A stretch of 64,000 nucleotides of DNA, from assembly GCF_963455315.2 (NCBI RefSeq), contig NC_083314.1, forward strand, positions 29,246,013 to 29,310,012, in the 5' to 3' direction. This DNA is from Globicephala melas. Its lineage: Eukaryota > Chordata > Mammalia > Artiodactyla > Delphinidae. The position numbers were made by a program, and so were the translations under genes. Positions 48,301-57,960 of this stretch are shown here, in pieces. A model generated the notes under the pieces. That model did no database searches. It worked only from the letters and a program-made list of their open reading frames with translations, and was not told the DNA's origin. Numbering within the stretch: the first letter of the stretch is position 1; each line of letters starts with the position of its first letter.

Positions 48301-49784
48301 GTTGCTCCCAAAGTCCACCATCTCAGTTTTGGGATGATTCGTTGTCTATTCAGGTATTCCGGTGTTGCTGGGTACATCAAGTTGATTGTAGAAATTTAAT
48401 CTGCTGCTCCTGAGGCTGCTGGGAGAGATTTCCCTTTCTCTTCTTTGCTCGCACAGCTGCTGGGGTTCAGCTTTGGATTTGGCCCTGCCTGTGCGTGTAG
48501 GTCACCTGAGGGCATCTGTTCTTTGTTCAGACAGGACGGGATTAAAGTAGCTGCTGATTAGGGGGCTCTGGCTCAGTCAGGTGGGGGTGTGGGAGGGGTA
48601 CGGATGCGGGGCGAGCCTGCGGCGGCAGAGGCCGGCATGACGTTGCAATAGCCTGAGGCACGCCATTTGTTCTCCCAGGGAAGTTGTCCCTGGATCACGG
48701 GACCCTGGCAGTGGCAGGCTGCACAGGCTCCCGGGAGGGGAGGTGTGGAAAGTGACCTGTGCTCATACACAGGCTTCTTGGTGGCTGCAGCAGCAGCCTT
48801 AGCGTTTCATGCCCGTCTCTGGGGTCTCCGCTGATAGCCGCAGCTCACGCCTGTCTCTGAAGCTCATTTAGGCAGTGCTCTGAATCCCCTCTCCCCGCGT
48901 ACCCCGAAACAATGGTCTCTTGCTTCTTAGGCAGTTCCAGACTTTTCCCTGGACTCCCTCCCGGCTAGCTGTGGCGCACTAGCCCCCTTCAGGCTGTGTC
49001 CACGCAGACAACCCCAGTCCTCTCCCTGGGATCTGACTTCTGAAGCCTGAGCCTCAGCTGCAGTCCCTGCCCGCCCCGGCGGGTGAGCAGACAAGCCTCT
49101 TGGGCTGGTGAGTGCTGGTCGGCACCGATCCTCTGTGCGGGAATATCTCTGCTTTGCCCTCTGCACCCCTGTTGCTGCGCTCTCCTCCATGGCTCCAAAG
49201 CTTCCCCCCATCTCCTCCAGTGAAGGGGCTTCCTAGTGTGTGGAAACCTTTCCTCCTTCACAGTTCCCTCCCACTGGTGCAGGTCCCATCCCTATTTTTT
49301 TGTCTCTGCTTTTTCTTTTTTCTTTTGCCCTACCCAGGTACGTCGGGGAGTTTCTTGCCTTTGGGAAGTCTGAGGTCTTCTGTCATTGTTCAGTAGGTGT
49401 TCTGTAGGAGTTGTTCCACGTGTGGATGCATTTCTGATGTATTTGTGGGGAGGAAGGTGATCTCCATGTCTTAGTCTTCTGCCAACTTGAAGGTCTCTCC
49501 CTGGGTTTTGCTTTCTCAAAGAACAGGATATCACAGGCGTCCCCTGAGGCGTTCAATGTCTTACCGGGATCTTGCCAGGGAACTTCACTAGGATTCCAGC
49601 AACTTCCTCCCTTCTGGTTGCTGTGAACATTTAAGATTAAATGAACACGTCAGCATGGAACAGAAGCCTGTATCTTCTTGTCTCCCTGTCTCAAGGGCCA
49701 AAACCCAGCTATTCTGAGAACTTTACCTGAGCTCTTTCTTTGCTTGAAAGGTCTGAGGCTTGGGCTTCTCTGTGGAGTCTGCAT
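39175..49784 (-). CDS. MAP1LC3C: MAP1LC3C, LC3C autophagy modifier, complete in four exons
   Basis: LC3C is an Atg8-family ubiquitin-like protein. ATG4 trims it and it is then joined to phosphatidylethanolamine on autophagosome membranes, where it recruits cargo receptors. Coding exons (minus): 49784-49727, 49620-49565, 40266-40160, 39394-39175. All introns are GT-AG and phases match, giving 146 residues without a stop. Recognisable parts are the basic start (RPFKQRK), EEVAGI near residues 25-30, VERYPRE near 40-46, LDKTKFLV, MTQFLSVIRSRM, and AEIYRDYKDEDGFVYMTYAS near 102-121. The cleavage glycine is at about 125 (IFG), followed by a 21-residue tail, the long LC3C-type tail. Recalled human LC3C has 147 residues and ETFG at this point. 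Intron 2 is 9.3 kb and nearly all transposon. Start chosen because it gives the family N terminus. Confidence 0.96.
40160..40266 (-). CDS. MAP1LC3C: MAP1LC3C coding exon 3
   Basis: 107 bases encoding VTVERYPREKLLPSLDKTKF and LVTQELTMTQFLSVI plus two bases of an Arg codon. Acceptor TGACAG, donor GTAGGT at 40159-40154. Carries the ubiquitin-like beta strand and ligand-docking core of Atg8 proteins. Confidence 0.96.
40383..40770 (-). mobile_element. L1 3' fragment, reverse
   Basis: Reversed L1 3'UTR with ACAGCAGGTTCTTATTAG near 40423 and TGTGTAATATTCCATTGTG near 40738, ending where a second reversed L1 starts. CTGGGTTCTT at its left flank resembles CTGGGTTTTG just after the L1 5' end at 49500, suggesting that both could belong to one minus-strand insertion. 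Confidence 0.85.
40771..41692 (-). mobile_element. L1 3' fragment, reverse, 5'-truncated
   Basis: Reversed end of ORF2 plus 3'UTR of a cetartiodactyl L1: TAATTGCTTTACAATGGTG near 40801, GGTGGTCACAAAGCACTGAGC near 40927, and the conserved ORF2 end (41330-41683 on minus: SLIIREMQIKTTMRYHFT). It stops at about 41692 against hAT-derived sequence. Confidence 0.92.
41700..42062 (-). pseudogene. Fossil hAT transposase C-terminal fragment
   Basis: On the minus strand this reads as a degraded hAT (Buster/ZBED-like) transposase end. Bases 41717-41929 translate to segments such as LQLTFKKLPLVEIWCKIKEE, and the following frame keeps GPDFLHIT-like remnants of the CEAGFSSYTSTK-type dimerisation motif. The surrounding nucleotides (for example CAAAGTACAATATGGACCAATGG reversed) also fit. 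It lies in MAP1LC3C intron 2 between two L1s and is probably the oldest element there. No intact frame remains. Confidence 0.7.
41701..41724. repeat. 24-bp perfect palindrome
   Basis: Arms AGATATAAGAAT / ATTCTTATATCT with no loop, at the junction of the reversed L1 end and the hAT fragment. Confidence 0.95.
42812..43703 (+). pseudogene. L1 ORF1 remnant (copy B)
   Basis: L1 RNA-binding chaperone. Start ATG at 42812 reads MRRQRNTQEMKEQ. A frameshift near 42970 (A-run) moves the frame. 42945-43193 then encodes the coiled coil (EELKSKHKMMNN, NSLEGINSRITEAEEW) up to a TGA where the family has a sense codon. The RNA-binding end follows (TFRFDGEIN-like sequence near 43598). At least one frameshift and one stop. 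Confidence 0.88.
43762..47770 (+). pseudogene. L1 ORF2 remnant (copy B)
   Basis: Endonuclease and reverse transcriptase polyprotein. ORF2 is cut near its start by a SINE (43797-44007). 44144-44680 retains the endonuclease domain with GDFNTPLSPMDRS and SDHRTFSRIDH. 45397-46093 has the reverse transcriptase; the catalytic SLFADDM segment is intact at about 46066-46086 but a deletion and frameshift follow directly. 46621-47406 covers the C-terminal domain. Several stops (for example at 45687) make it inactive. Confidence 0.9.
43797..44007 (+). mobile_element. CHR-2-type SINE inside L1 copy B
   Basis: Begins GGCTTCCCTGGTGGCGCAGTGG, GC-rich CHR-2 body, ending in a run of about 20 A. Short duplication AATTATCTT (43788-43796) / AATTACCTT (44008-44016). 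It dates L1 copy B as older than this SINE wave. Confidence 0.96.
48126..49499 (-). mobile_element. L1 5'UTR piece, reverse (full 5' end)
   Basis: On minus it begins GGAGAGACCTTCAAGTTGGC at 49499, the start of cetacean L1, and runs 1.37 kb through the GC-rich promoter region (about 48560-49140, still with CpGs) to a point overlapping the start of copy B by roughly 120 bp. The rest of this L1 is not adjacent: copy B lies beyond in the opposite orientation. Same direction as MAP1LC3C and 65 bp after the exon 2 donor. Confidence 0.92.
49565..49620 (-). CDS. MAP1LC3C: MAP1LC3C coding exon 2
   Basis: 56 bases encoding TRREEVAGILVKFPGKIP after the split first codon. Acceptor CACAG at its 5' side; donor GTAAGA at 49564-49559. 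The L1 5'UTR begins only about 65 bp beyond this donor. Confidence 0.95.
49727..49784 (-). CDS. MAP1LC3C: MAP1LC3C coding exon 1
   Basis: 58 coding bases: 19 codons plus one base. ATG at 49784-49782 is preceded by AAA (A at -3), a fair Kozak context. The donor is GTAAAG at 49726-49721. The encoded start includes SLRPFKQRKSS. Intron 1 is only 106 bp. Confidence 0.95.
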
Positions 49785-50419
49785 TTTGCTCAACAGCTGT
49801 GTCTGTGTGTGATTTAAAAAAAAAAAAAATCTCACAACCAGGACCTAACTCATTCTTCCAGCTGCTTCCAAACTGCCTGTAGGATCCCAAAGGAGGCTTT
49901 TATGTAGGGCTGTGTGACATCAGCCTTCTCCATCCCTCCCTTTTCCAGATTCCCCCTCCCTGGGCAGGAGCAGGTCAGTTCTGAGCATGGGAATGGAACA
50001 GCCACCTTCTTCTGGTTAAAGAAAGTCACTTCGCTCACTGCCATTTAAAAATTTGTCTTTGCTAAAGAAATTAAGATTTACAATGTAGTGCATTGGTCGT
50101 CACTATAAATGGTCCTGTGAGGTAAGGAGTTATGGATAGAAACAGTCTTGTGTCAGGACATTTTAATACTATAGTAATGAAGTAAGTTGAAGATCAATTC
50201 ACCTTACCCTGAAATATGCTGCTATTTTTCACAGTAAGAAATAGGTATTCCAGAACGGTTGAGTAATTTGTCCAGATAAAAAGATATAAAGCCAGAGTTA
50301 AAATCCAGGTGTGTATCAAAGTAATATTATACTCTGAAGCTTACCAACATATTTTGTCATATTTTTTACATGGTCTAGGTAAACGTGTGTAGGTCTAGGA
50401 ATGTGTGTAGAACACTTAT
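49785..50419. other. MAP1LC3C upstream region
   Basis: Holds the 5'UTR and presumably the promoter, but I see no CpG island, clear TATA box or known motif. An A-run (T-run on minus) lies at 49816-49829, about 32 bp upstream of the start codon. Confidence 0.35.
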
Positions 50420-50560
50420 CATACTCAGGATCTTGCATTTAAAAGATGATGAAACTGAGATCCATGGAAATTGACTCACTGGCCTAGGGTCAAATGGACA
50501 GAGACAGACCCAGTTCTCCTTGTTCTCAGACCAGGGTGTTCCACACCATCGTGCTTCTTT
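50420..50560 (+). repeat. MIR SINE, 3' part
   Basis: AAAAGATGATGAAACTGAGATCC, then CTGGCCTAGGGTCAAATGG and CAGACCCAGTTCTCC fit the MIR 3' half. Confidence 0.55.
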
Positions 50561-51829
50561 TCTGCATTAATTATGGTTTTAGTGATTCAGCTTCCCCATT
50601 TGATGCCGACTACCTCCTTACCTCACATCCAGGAGCACAGTGGTCCCTCTGCATTATTCAGAGCCATCCATGTTCTGAGAATAAATAGGACCATTTGGAT
50701 CTTCTCCACTGTCTCTGAAGGTACCATGATCTTCACGGGTCATCCCTGGTTCCATTCCATGCAGGACAGTGGACATTAAAAATTCTTCAGCCTAATGATG
50801 ATGACATAGAGAAAAGTGACCGAACGTTCTCCAGGTTTGTTGAGGGACAGAAAGAAAAGTAGGTTATTCTGCTCTTTACATAACTACTTTAAAACTTCTT
50901 TTTTTTTTATTTTGCTTTTCCCTGCCTAGGAAACTAGTACAGTAGTTGCTGGACTCACTCTGAGTCCTTTAGTCCAGAGGGAGGAGAGGGAACTTGGCTT
51001 CAGTAGTTAGAAGGTTGTCTTAGAAGGCCTCCAGAACCTAGAGCCACTCCTCCACGGACAGCATCCTTCCCTGACCCTACACAGGCCCAGTGGAGTAAGT
51101 TGGGGCAATGACTTGAGGTGCTAGAATCCAGTTATGGTCTGACAGTCTTCCACAAAGACATGATTGCCTTGGGACCATTTTCTGTTCCCTTGCTTGAACT
51201 CCCCCTTCCTCCCCATCTCCCCCAATATCATCTAACCAATCCCTTAAGCTCTGGGCTTTCAAAATGTCTTTTCCGTTGCTCAAGAAGAAAGACTCCTACA
51301 TATTTCATATTAACTTTATAATATTTTCCTTTCATAGCCACTTATATTTTATTTGAGAAAAGTAATCATTATTACCATTAAATGGTTCTATAGTTAGGAT
51401 AGGCTATGCAGTAAGAAATATGCCCCTAAATTTAATAGCTAAACATAAAAAGGTTCATTCTCACCCACATTACAGTCCAGTACATGTAGGAGGCTCCCCG
51501 TCTGGCACTGTTCCAGAAGAAATTCAGGTGTGTATGCTGCTTTACACTTGCAATTCTGTCATCTCAAAGTCCTTTGTTTCCACAAGGTCAGATGAGAAAA
51601 ATAGGTGGAAAAGACACACTTACACTTAGCCTTCTCAGACTTAACGTGCTTAAAGTGGTACCTATTGAGTGTTCATTCACCTTCCATTGATGAACATTAA
51701 TCATATGACCCTAGCTATAGAGAGGCGTCTAACATTATCACTACTTTTTCCACCACAATGATTATATTCCAAGCAACTCCTATGTTCTTTATTAATTTTA
51801 TATTTTAATATTCCACAAGAAAAGTGTGC
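50560..51829. other. Intergenic, mostly unrecognised
   Basis: No exon recognised. The stretch 51400-51620 (TAATAGCTAAACATAAAAAGG, TTACAGTCCAGTACATGTAGG) resembles a common ancient repeat that I cannot name. Confidence 0.3.
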
Positions 51830-52050
51830 TCTGGGAGTTATATCACTTGGGGCTGAACTCTGGATCTATCACCTACTGGCTGTGTGACCTTGTGCCAATT
51901 GATAAACCTCTTTGTCTGCCTCAGTTACCCTGTGCGTAAAATAAAAATAAAATCTACCTTGTGGGACCGTGAGCATCAAATGAATTAGTTAATATATGCA
52001 AACACTTAGAACAATGGCTTGTACATACAACTCAATAAGCATAAATTAAT
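51830..52050 (+). repeat. MIR SINE
   Basis: GGCTGAACTCTGGATCTATCACC, CTACTGGCTGTGTGACCTTG, CTCAGTTACCCTGTGCGTAAAAT and CAATGGCTTGTACATAC follow the MIR order. Confidence 0.85.
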
Positions 52051-52194
52051 GTTTTCACCATTTGGTTGATGAACAGCCTGAGGATCAGAGGGGTAACACA
52101 GTCTATGAAAAAGACAAGGTCAGTCTGGACAACAGACTTGGCTTATCAACATCACGAATGTCTTCATCATCACTATTATCCTTCATTGGAATAG

Positions 52195-52360
52195 GGAGGA
52201 AGCACACTTATTGTGTTTGACACTGTGCTTGCTAAACACTACCTATATTTTCTCAATTATTTCTTCTGAAAAAAGAGAACTGAAGCTCAGAGAAACAGAA
52301 TAACATGCTCTGGATTGCACAGCTGGTGGGATTTGAACAACACAAAAACCATGCTCCTTA
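52195..52360 (+). repeat. MIR SINE, 3' part
   Basis: GACACTGTGCTTGCTAAACACTACC, GAACTGAAGCTCAGAGAAACAG and TTGCACAGCTGGTGGGATTTGAAC fit MIR. Confidence 0.75.
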
Positions 52361-52724
52361 TGTGTTCTGGAATTTTAAATTAAAAACTTGGGAGTAGAAA
52401 ATCTTGTGGTCTTAGGGGAAATATTTTCTGAAACATTTCTCTAGCAGCCTCCTCATCCCAGCAGTTCTTAAATGGCCAGCCTGTCACCCCACTGTATAGA
52501 TCTTTGAAGTTCAGATCAAAATGAAGAATGCATCCTCTATTCCCCCAAATGCAAAGACTATTTCTTCCGTACTCCCCAAACACCATCATAGATGGTCGCT
52601 TCAGAAATCAAAAGATGGCATCCCAGAACAAAGGTGAGTAGGCTGCCTTCAGGTCCTTTGGATGTCAGGGTAAATGATTTAAAGGCCTGCCCCACAGCTC
52701 CAAAAATCCAGCCATATTCCTTGG

Positions 52725-53060
52725 TCTCCTTTCATGAGTCAACTTGGCAGGTGTTTGTGTCTTATGGAAAAAAAGCTGTTCTGACATCAAAGCATCCCTT
52801 GGACATAGGAGAGTAGAAAGGGGAAAATAAGCCTAATATGGGTTTGGAACACAGTTTGGAAACCAGATTGGGGAAGGTGGCAGGCCTTGATGGAATCAGC
52901 CACGGAGGGAGTTGCAAGCCCATTTTTCTAAGATCCTAGGCAAATTCTTGCTTTCTGCACCTCATTATTTATTGTAATGTATTCCTGAAGACACCTGGCC
53001 ATTGGCCCTGTGGCCTCCTAAGAAACCTCCAGTTTTAGAATGGTCTGGTTTAGCTAGTTT
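52725..53060 (+). repeat. Unclassified ancient repeat, copy 2
   Basis: Homologous to 1490-1850: CTTTCATGAGTCA, GGCAGGTGTTTGTGT and GGCCCTGTGG..CTAAGAAAC appear in the same order with similar spacing. The family is not recognised. Confidence 0.4.
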
Positions 53061-53931
53061 CACTTTTCTGTAAACATATTCTGTGCATCCCTTTCTCTAA
53101 GCTTTGGTCACGGAAAGCATCCCCCTCATCCCAACTGCCTCTTATCTATCTTCATTTCATACACCCCATTCAAGCACAGTCAGGTTCCAAATTCTAAAAA
53201 GGTCCCAAAGAAGATATATCTATTTCTCCGGGAATATTTGCTATAGGTACAACTCATATCCAATTAATATGACCAAGCATGTGTATATTTAACTTTTCTT
53301 GTGTACATGACATATAAATGGCTCTGGATCATTCCCATCAAAATTTCCTTCAAAGTGTAGAAGATATAGAGGTAATCAAGACACAGAACCTACCCTCACT
53401 GAGTGGCCACACTTGAACATCCCTTTCTTGTCTCTGTTCTGCATTAATTGGGCCATTTGTTGCCTAGGTCTAATCTTATCTAAGACAAGAATATACCTGT
53501 GAAACACCCTAATAGGAATGGTATCCAGAATGATTTATATCATGAAATGGAGTAAACCTTCCAAGGAAGGCTGTCAAGTGTTTCTCCCTCTTCTAGCCCC
53601 TTTTCTGTAAACTGACTTTATATATTTTTGTGGCTAATAAAATTACTAAAACATTCTTCTTTTGGTTTAATAAATTAGCTTTAAAATCTTAATTACCATG
53701 AAACCAAGAGTTTCTTCACTTTTCCCCAAAATGCAGTATTGAAATATTTGATGCAACATTGTTTAAATACTGAAAACATTATCTAAATATTAAGAAATAA
53801 GTAAATTATGACATGCATTTTATGGAGTTAAAGAGAGTAATTAGTGGTAAACTAATCTATGTATATTAACAGGAAGAGATGTTCAAATCCTATGTGGATT
53901 AAAAAGAAGTTAGTTTCAGAAACTATGTTTT
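53061..53931. other. Intergenic, nothing recognised
   Basis: AT-rich, no exon or named repeat. Confidence 0.35.
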
Positions 53932-53945
53932 AAAGAAGTCACAGA

Positions 53946-54658
53946 CCCAGCAATCCCACTACTGGGCATGTACCCTAAGAAAACCGTAATTCAAAAACAT
54001 ACATGTACTGCAATGTTCATTGCAGCACTATTTACAATAGCCAGGACACGGAAGCAGCCTAAATGTCCATCGACAGAGGAATGGATAAAGAAGATGTGGT
54101 ACATATATACAATGGAATATTACTCAGCCATAAAAAAGAATGAAACTGAGTTATTTGTAATGAGGTGGATGGACCTAGAGTCTGTCATGCAGAGCAAAGT
54201 CAGTCAGAAAGAGAAAAACAAATACCGTATGCTAACACATATATGGAATCTAAAAAAACCAGCACTGATGAACCTAGTGGCAGGGCAGGAATAAAGATGC
54301 AGATGTAAAGAATGGACTTGAGGACACAAAGGGGGAAGGGGAAGCTCAGACAAAGTGAGAGAGTAGCATTGACATATATACATTACCAAATGTAAAATGG
54401 ATGGCTAGTGGGAAGCTGCTGCATAGCACAGGGAGATCAGCTCGGTGCTTTGTGACCACCTAGAGGGGTGGGATAGGGAGGGTGGTAGAGAGACGCAAGA
54501 GGGAGGGGATATGGGGATATATGTATACATATAGCTGATTCATTTTGTTGTAGAGCAGAAACTAACACAACATTGTAAAGCAATTATACTCCAATAAAGA
54601 TATTTAAAAAATAAAAGGCCTTGATATATAAAAATAAATAGATAAATAAATTAAAAAT
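53946..54658 (+). mobile_element. 5'-truncated L1 3' fragment (copy C)
   Basis: Starts in late ORF2 at CCCAGCAATCCCACTACTGG and continues through the ORF2 end (53968-54294) to the 3' end near 54617. A further 40 bp or so (GGCCTTGATATATA plus a second A-rich tail) precedes the target duplication AAAGAAGTCACAGA at 53932-53945, seen again at 54659-54673 with one extra G. Confidence 0.95.
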
Positions 54659-54673
54659 AAAGGAAGTCACAGA

Positions 54674-55729
54674 AAACAAAGCTTCAGAAAAAAATACCCA
54701 CCAATCGGACAATAGGGAAGATTAGGATTGGGGGTATTAATCAAAAGAGACTTGAAGTTGGTCTGTAATGTTGGAATTTTTATAACAATATATTTTGTGC
54801 CCTACTTGTATAATTAAAAGAAACAAAAGTAAAACATTGTTTATGAGGGTGAGTTTTTAAATAGACTTAAAAGCATGTGGAATTCTCTTCAGACCTTAAG
54901 CAATGTGGAGGAGCTGCCCTCTTGTGGAGCTTTTGGAACAGTCTTTAAACAGTTACTCATAAATCAAAGAATTTACTGTTTGGTTCACAGAATTTTGGAG
55001 TTGTAATTTCTGAGTTAGAGGTCAACCCTTCATGTTTGTCCTGTGAGAAAAAAGAACACAACAAAGGTTCAGTGGTTTATCCAAGGTCACTTCGAGTTTT
55101 CGGCAAGTCAGAATTATAAACCAAATCTTCTGATCCCTATCTGGAATTCAGTTATTCTTCTGCCTCCCCTAAACCATGAGTCAACAGGTGTTAAACACTG
55201 ACATTGTGTTTAGAGAGACTTCAGGTGCTATACAATATACAGTGCCTGGTAGCCGTAAGTCATTTAATAAGAATGTGGAATGCTGACCATATTGCCAGGA
55301 ACTTGCTGGGGGTTGAGAAACAAAGGTGGATAACACTTTCTGTAATGGATTGTAAAGTCAAATATAATTGACATAGTTTTACATTACCCTCAGCCTGCAT
55401 CAGGTCATTAAACAAGCAACAAGTAACAAGCAACAACAGTCTATTGCTGCAGAGGGGTGAGGGGTTGGAGATAGACCCCTTATGAGGCACAAGTGCATGA
55501 AGAAGGCTAAAAACTGAGGATAGAGCAGGAACACTGAAAAACAAACAAAACTAAAAACGCTAGCACCACGCTAGAGGAATTTGAAGTCAGTGGTGCACTT
55601 GTCATAGCAATAACAAACCCAAACCAGTTAAACTCCTGATGAGAGTTTACAATGTCACACTCTAACCCCTAGTGGAAGAGGCATGCCCATTTCCAGGCAT
55701 ATCATTTACTTCAGTCACTACTGTTCTAT
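54674..55729. other. Intergenic, with a weak MIR-like stretch
   Basis: 54980-55165 contains GGTTCAGTGGTTTATCCAAGGTCAC and AAATCTTCTGATCCC in MIR-like order. Elsewhere nothing recognised; the minus frame 55260-55544 has no known domain. Confidence 0.4.
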
Positions 55730-56160
55730 ATCAACATATGGCATGTAAATCAATCAAAAAATATGAGACACACACACACACAAAACAAGGAAAAAGAAAA
55801 CAATGTCAAGACACAAGATACAGAACCAGACTCAGAGATGACCCAGATATTAGAAATACCAGAAAAGGTATTTAAAATAACTATAGGTAATATGCCTTGT
55901 GTAAAATACAGATAATACGTGCATTAGCAGATTGGGGGAATGTCAGTAGAGAAATGGAAACTGTAAATTAGAAATGCTAGAAATAAAAACAAAAAGCTCA
56001 AGGAAAGAGTTGGTTAACTAGAAAATGGGTTCATAGAAATTACCCGAACTGAAATACAAAAACAGAGTAGAAAGTAATCATAACAGCACTAATAGCTGTG
56101 GGACAATTTTGAGCAGTCTAACATGTGCAATTGGAATCCCAAAAGAGAGAATGGGAACTA
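55730..56160 (+). repeat. Ancient L1 ORF1-region fragment
   Basis: GATGACCCAGATATTAG near 55838, TATTTAAAATAACTATAGG, GAAATGGAAACTGTAAATTAG and GCTGTGGGACAATTTTGAGC appear in the order of L1 ORF1 coding sequence, with stops throughout. A short (CA)n lies near 55770. Confidence 0.65.
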
Positions 56161-56847
56161 CATAGGGAAGTGGGACTGGGAATCATACTGCTCAGTTTAT
56201 TTTCACTTTATCCCTTCTTTTCAGCATTGAACCTCACCTTTCCCTCAGCTGTGCTTCATGTCTTTTAAGATCAGAGGCTGTCTGGTGCCAATTGCCCAGA
56301 GTTAACTTTGGGAAATAAGGATTGTTGCTTGATTTTGTGCACGAGGGACAGGATATGTGGCATCGAATTGCTGCCGTTCCTGTATCCTAAGGTACCCATT
56401 TTAACATTTTTGAGAATAGTGTGTACCTTAAAGTTGATGGAGTTTTTTTCCAATGGTACATAAAATAATGATGCATCTTACAATCAATTACATTTTCAAT
56501 TTGATGGAATACTAATACTATTAAAAATTACTGTAAAACAGAAAATATGAAAGACCACACAAAACAAGTAAATGGCTTAATAAATTATAAGGCCAACATT
56601 TTACTTTATGATATGGATAGCCTAGTAAGTTATGTTATTATAAGCAAACTGTCATAAAATACACCACCCAGGAAATAAAACTTTGCCAGCAATTCCCAGA
56701 ATCTCTTCCATGTGCTTTGCTTTAATATCAATGTCCAACCACCCCACCCCCTGTAACCACCACCCTAAATTTTATAGTTATCACTTCTTTATATTTCTCT
56801 ATTGTTTAATCACCAGAGTGTGCATCCCTAAATAATCTAGTTTAGTT
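56161..56847. other. Intergenic, nothing recognised
   Basis: No exon or named repeat found. Confidence 0.35.
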
Positions 56848-56855
56848 GTGTCTTT

Positions 56856-57065
56856 TTTTTTTTTTTTTTTTTTTTGATATGCGGGCCTCTCACTGTTGTG
56901 GCCTGTCCCGTTGCGGAGCACAGGCTCCGGACACACAGGCTCAGCGGCCATGGCTCACGGGCCCAGCCGCTCCGCAGCATGTGGGACTTTCCCGGACCGG
57001 GGCATGAACCCGTGTCTCCTGCATCGACAAGCGGACTCTCAACCACTGCACCACCAGGGAAGCCC
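56856..57065 (-). mobile_element. CHR-2-type SINE, reverse
   Basis: Long T-run, GCGGGCCTCTCACTGTTGTGG, CCCGTTGCGGAGCACAGG and ACCAGGGAAGCCC. Duplication TGTCTTTTTT / TGTCCTTTTA at 56848 and 57066. Confidence 0.95.
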
Positions 57066-57089
57066 TGTCCTTTTATTTAATATGGAATT

Positions 57090-57960
57090 CTCCTCTCCAT
57101 TCCCTTCCTTACAATTTATCTGTTGAGAATCCAAGGGCATTTAGCCTGTAGTTTCTTGCAGACTGGATTTTGCTAATTGCACACTCATGTTGCAGTCCCA
57201 CATGTTCCTCTGTCCTCTGTATTTCCTGCACTTCGGCAGCTGGATCCAGAGGAATGATCAGACTCATCTCCAATCCCTTGGCAAGACTACAGAGGATGCT
57301 GAGTTCTTTCATTATGAAACATAAAATGTCTGGTTATGATGTTAATAGCAGCTGATGCTCAAAGCCTAAATCCATTAATCCACCGGGGGTTGCAAAATGG
57401 TGATGTTATCTTTTTCATTATTAGAACAGTAAAAAGAGATTTATCTTGTTTTATTACCCATTGGTACAGTACAGACAGGGAAAATGCCTGATATTTCTTT
57501 TATTTTCCCATATTCAAGATAATGAATTGATATTCTATCATCCTCTGAAGGTGACCAATTTTTAAAAATGCTTATGATGGGTTCCAGTAAACAATTATCT
57601 TTTCAAGATCAAATTCTCCCATGTTTGGACAGTGGGGGCCTCTTCAGGTGTCTCCTTAATCATTTTGAAATTACATTAGTAGTTAGTAAAGGCTCTGTTT
57701 TAACAAGATATCCCAGGCTTGTCTTTTACACTTCTTTTCCAGACTATTTTTCCAAGAAGCTCTCATTTCTTTTGGTGAAAAATTGTATTTTAAGACTACA
57801 AGTTGAGTGATAGGGATGCTCATTGGTACTGGATTTTTTTTCTGGGTCTCTTCAGTGTGTATATATATATGTATATACATGTATATATATAGTATGTGTG
57901 TATATACATTCATAAGTCTCTATCAGTACTCCCAAGTTTATAACTACATTAAAAAAAATT
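57090..57960. repeat. Ancient LINE-like (L1M-class?) sequence
   Basis: I recognise a common old mammalian repeat: GGGCATTTAGCCTGTAGTTTC near 57136, ATAAAATGTCTGGTTATGATG near 57322, ATCCATTAATCCACCGGGGG and TTGCAAAATGGTGATG near 57371. It ends in a TATATG-rich run near 57857-57905. I believe it is L1-derived; the exact family and strand are uncertain. Confidence 0.45.

Noticed and set aside
48560..49140. GC-rich patch as a CpG-island promoter of MAP1LC3C
   Set aside because: It is inside an L1 5'UTR downstream of exon 2, not the gene's own promoter; retained only as a possible alternative start.
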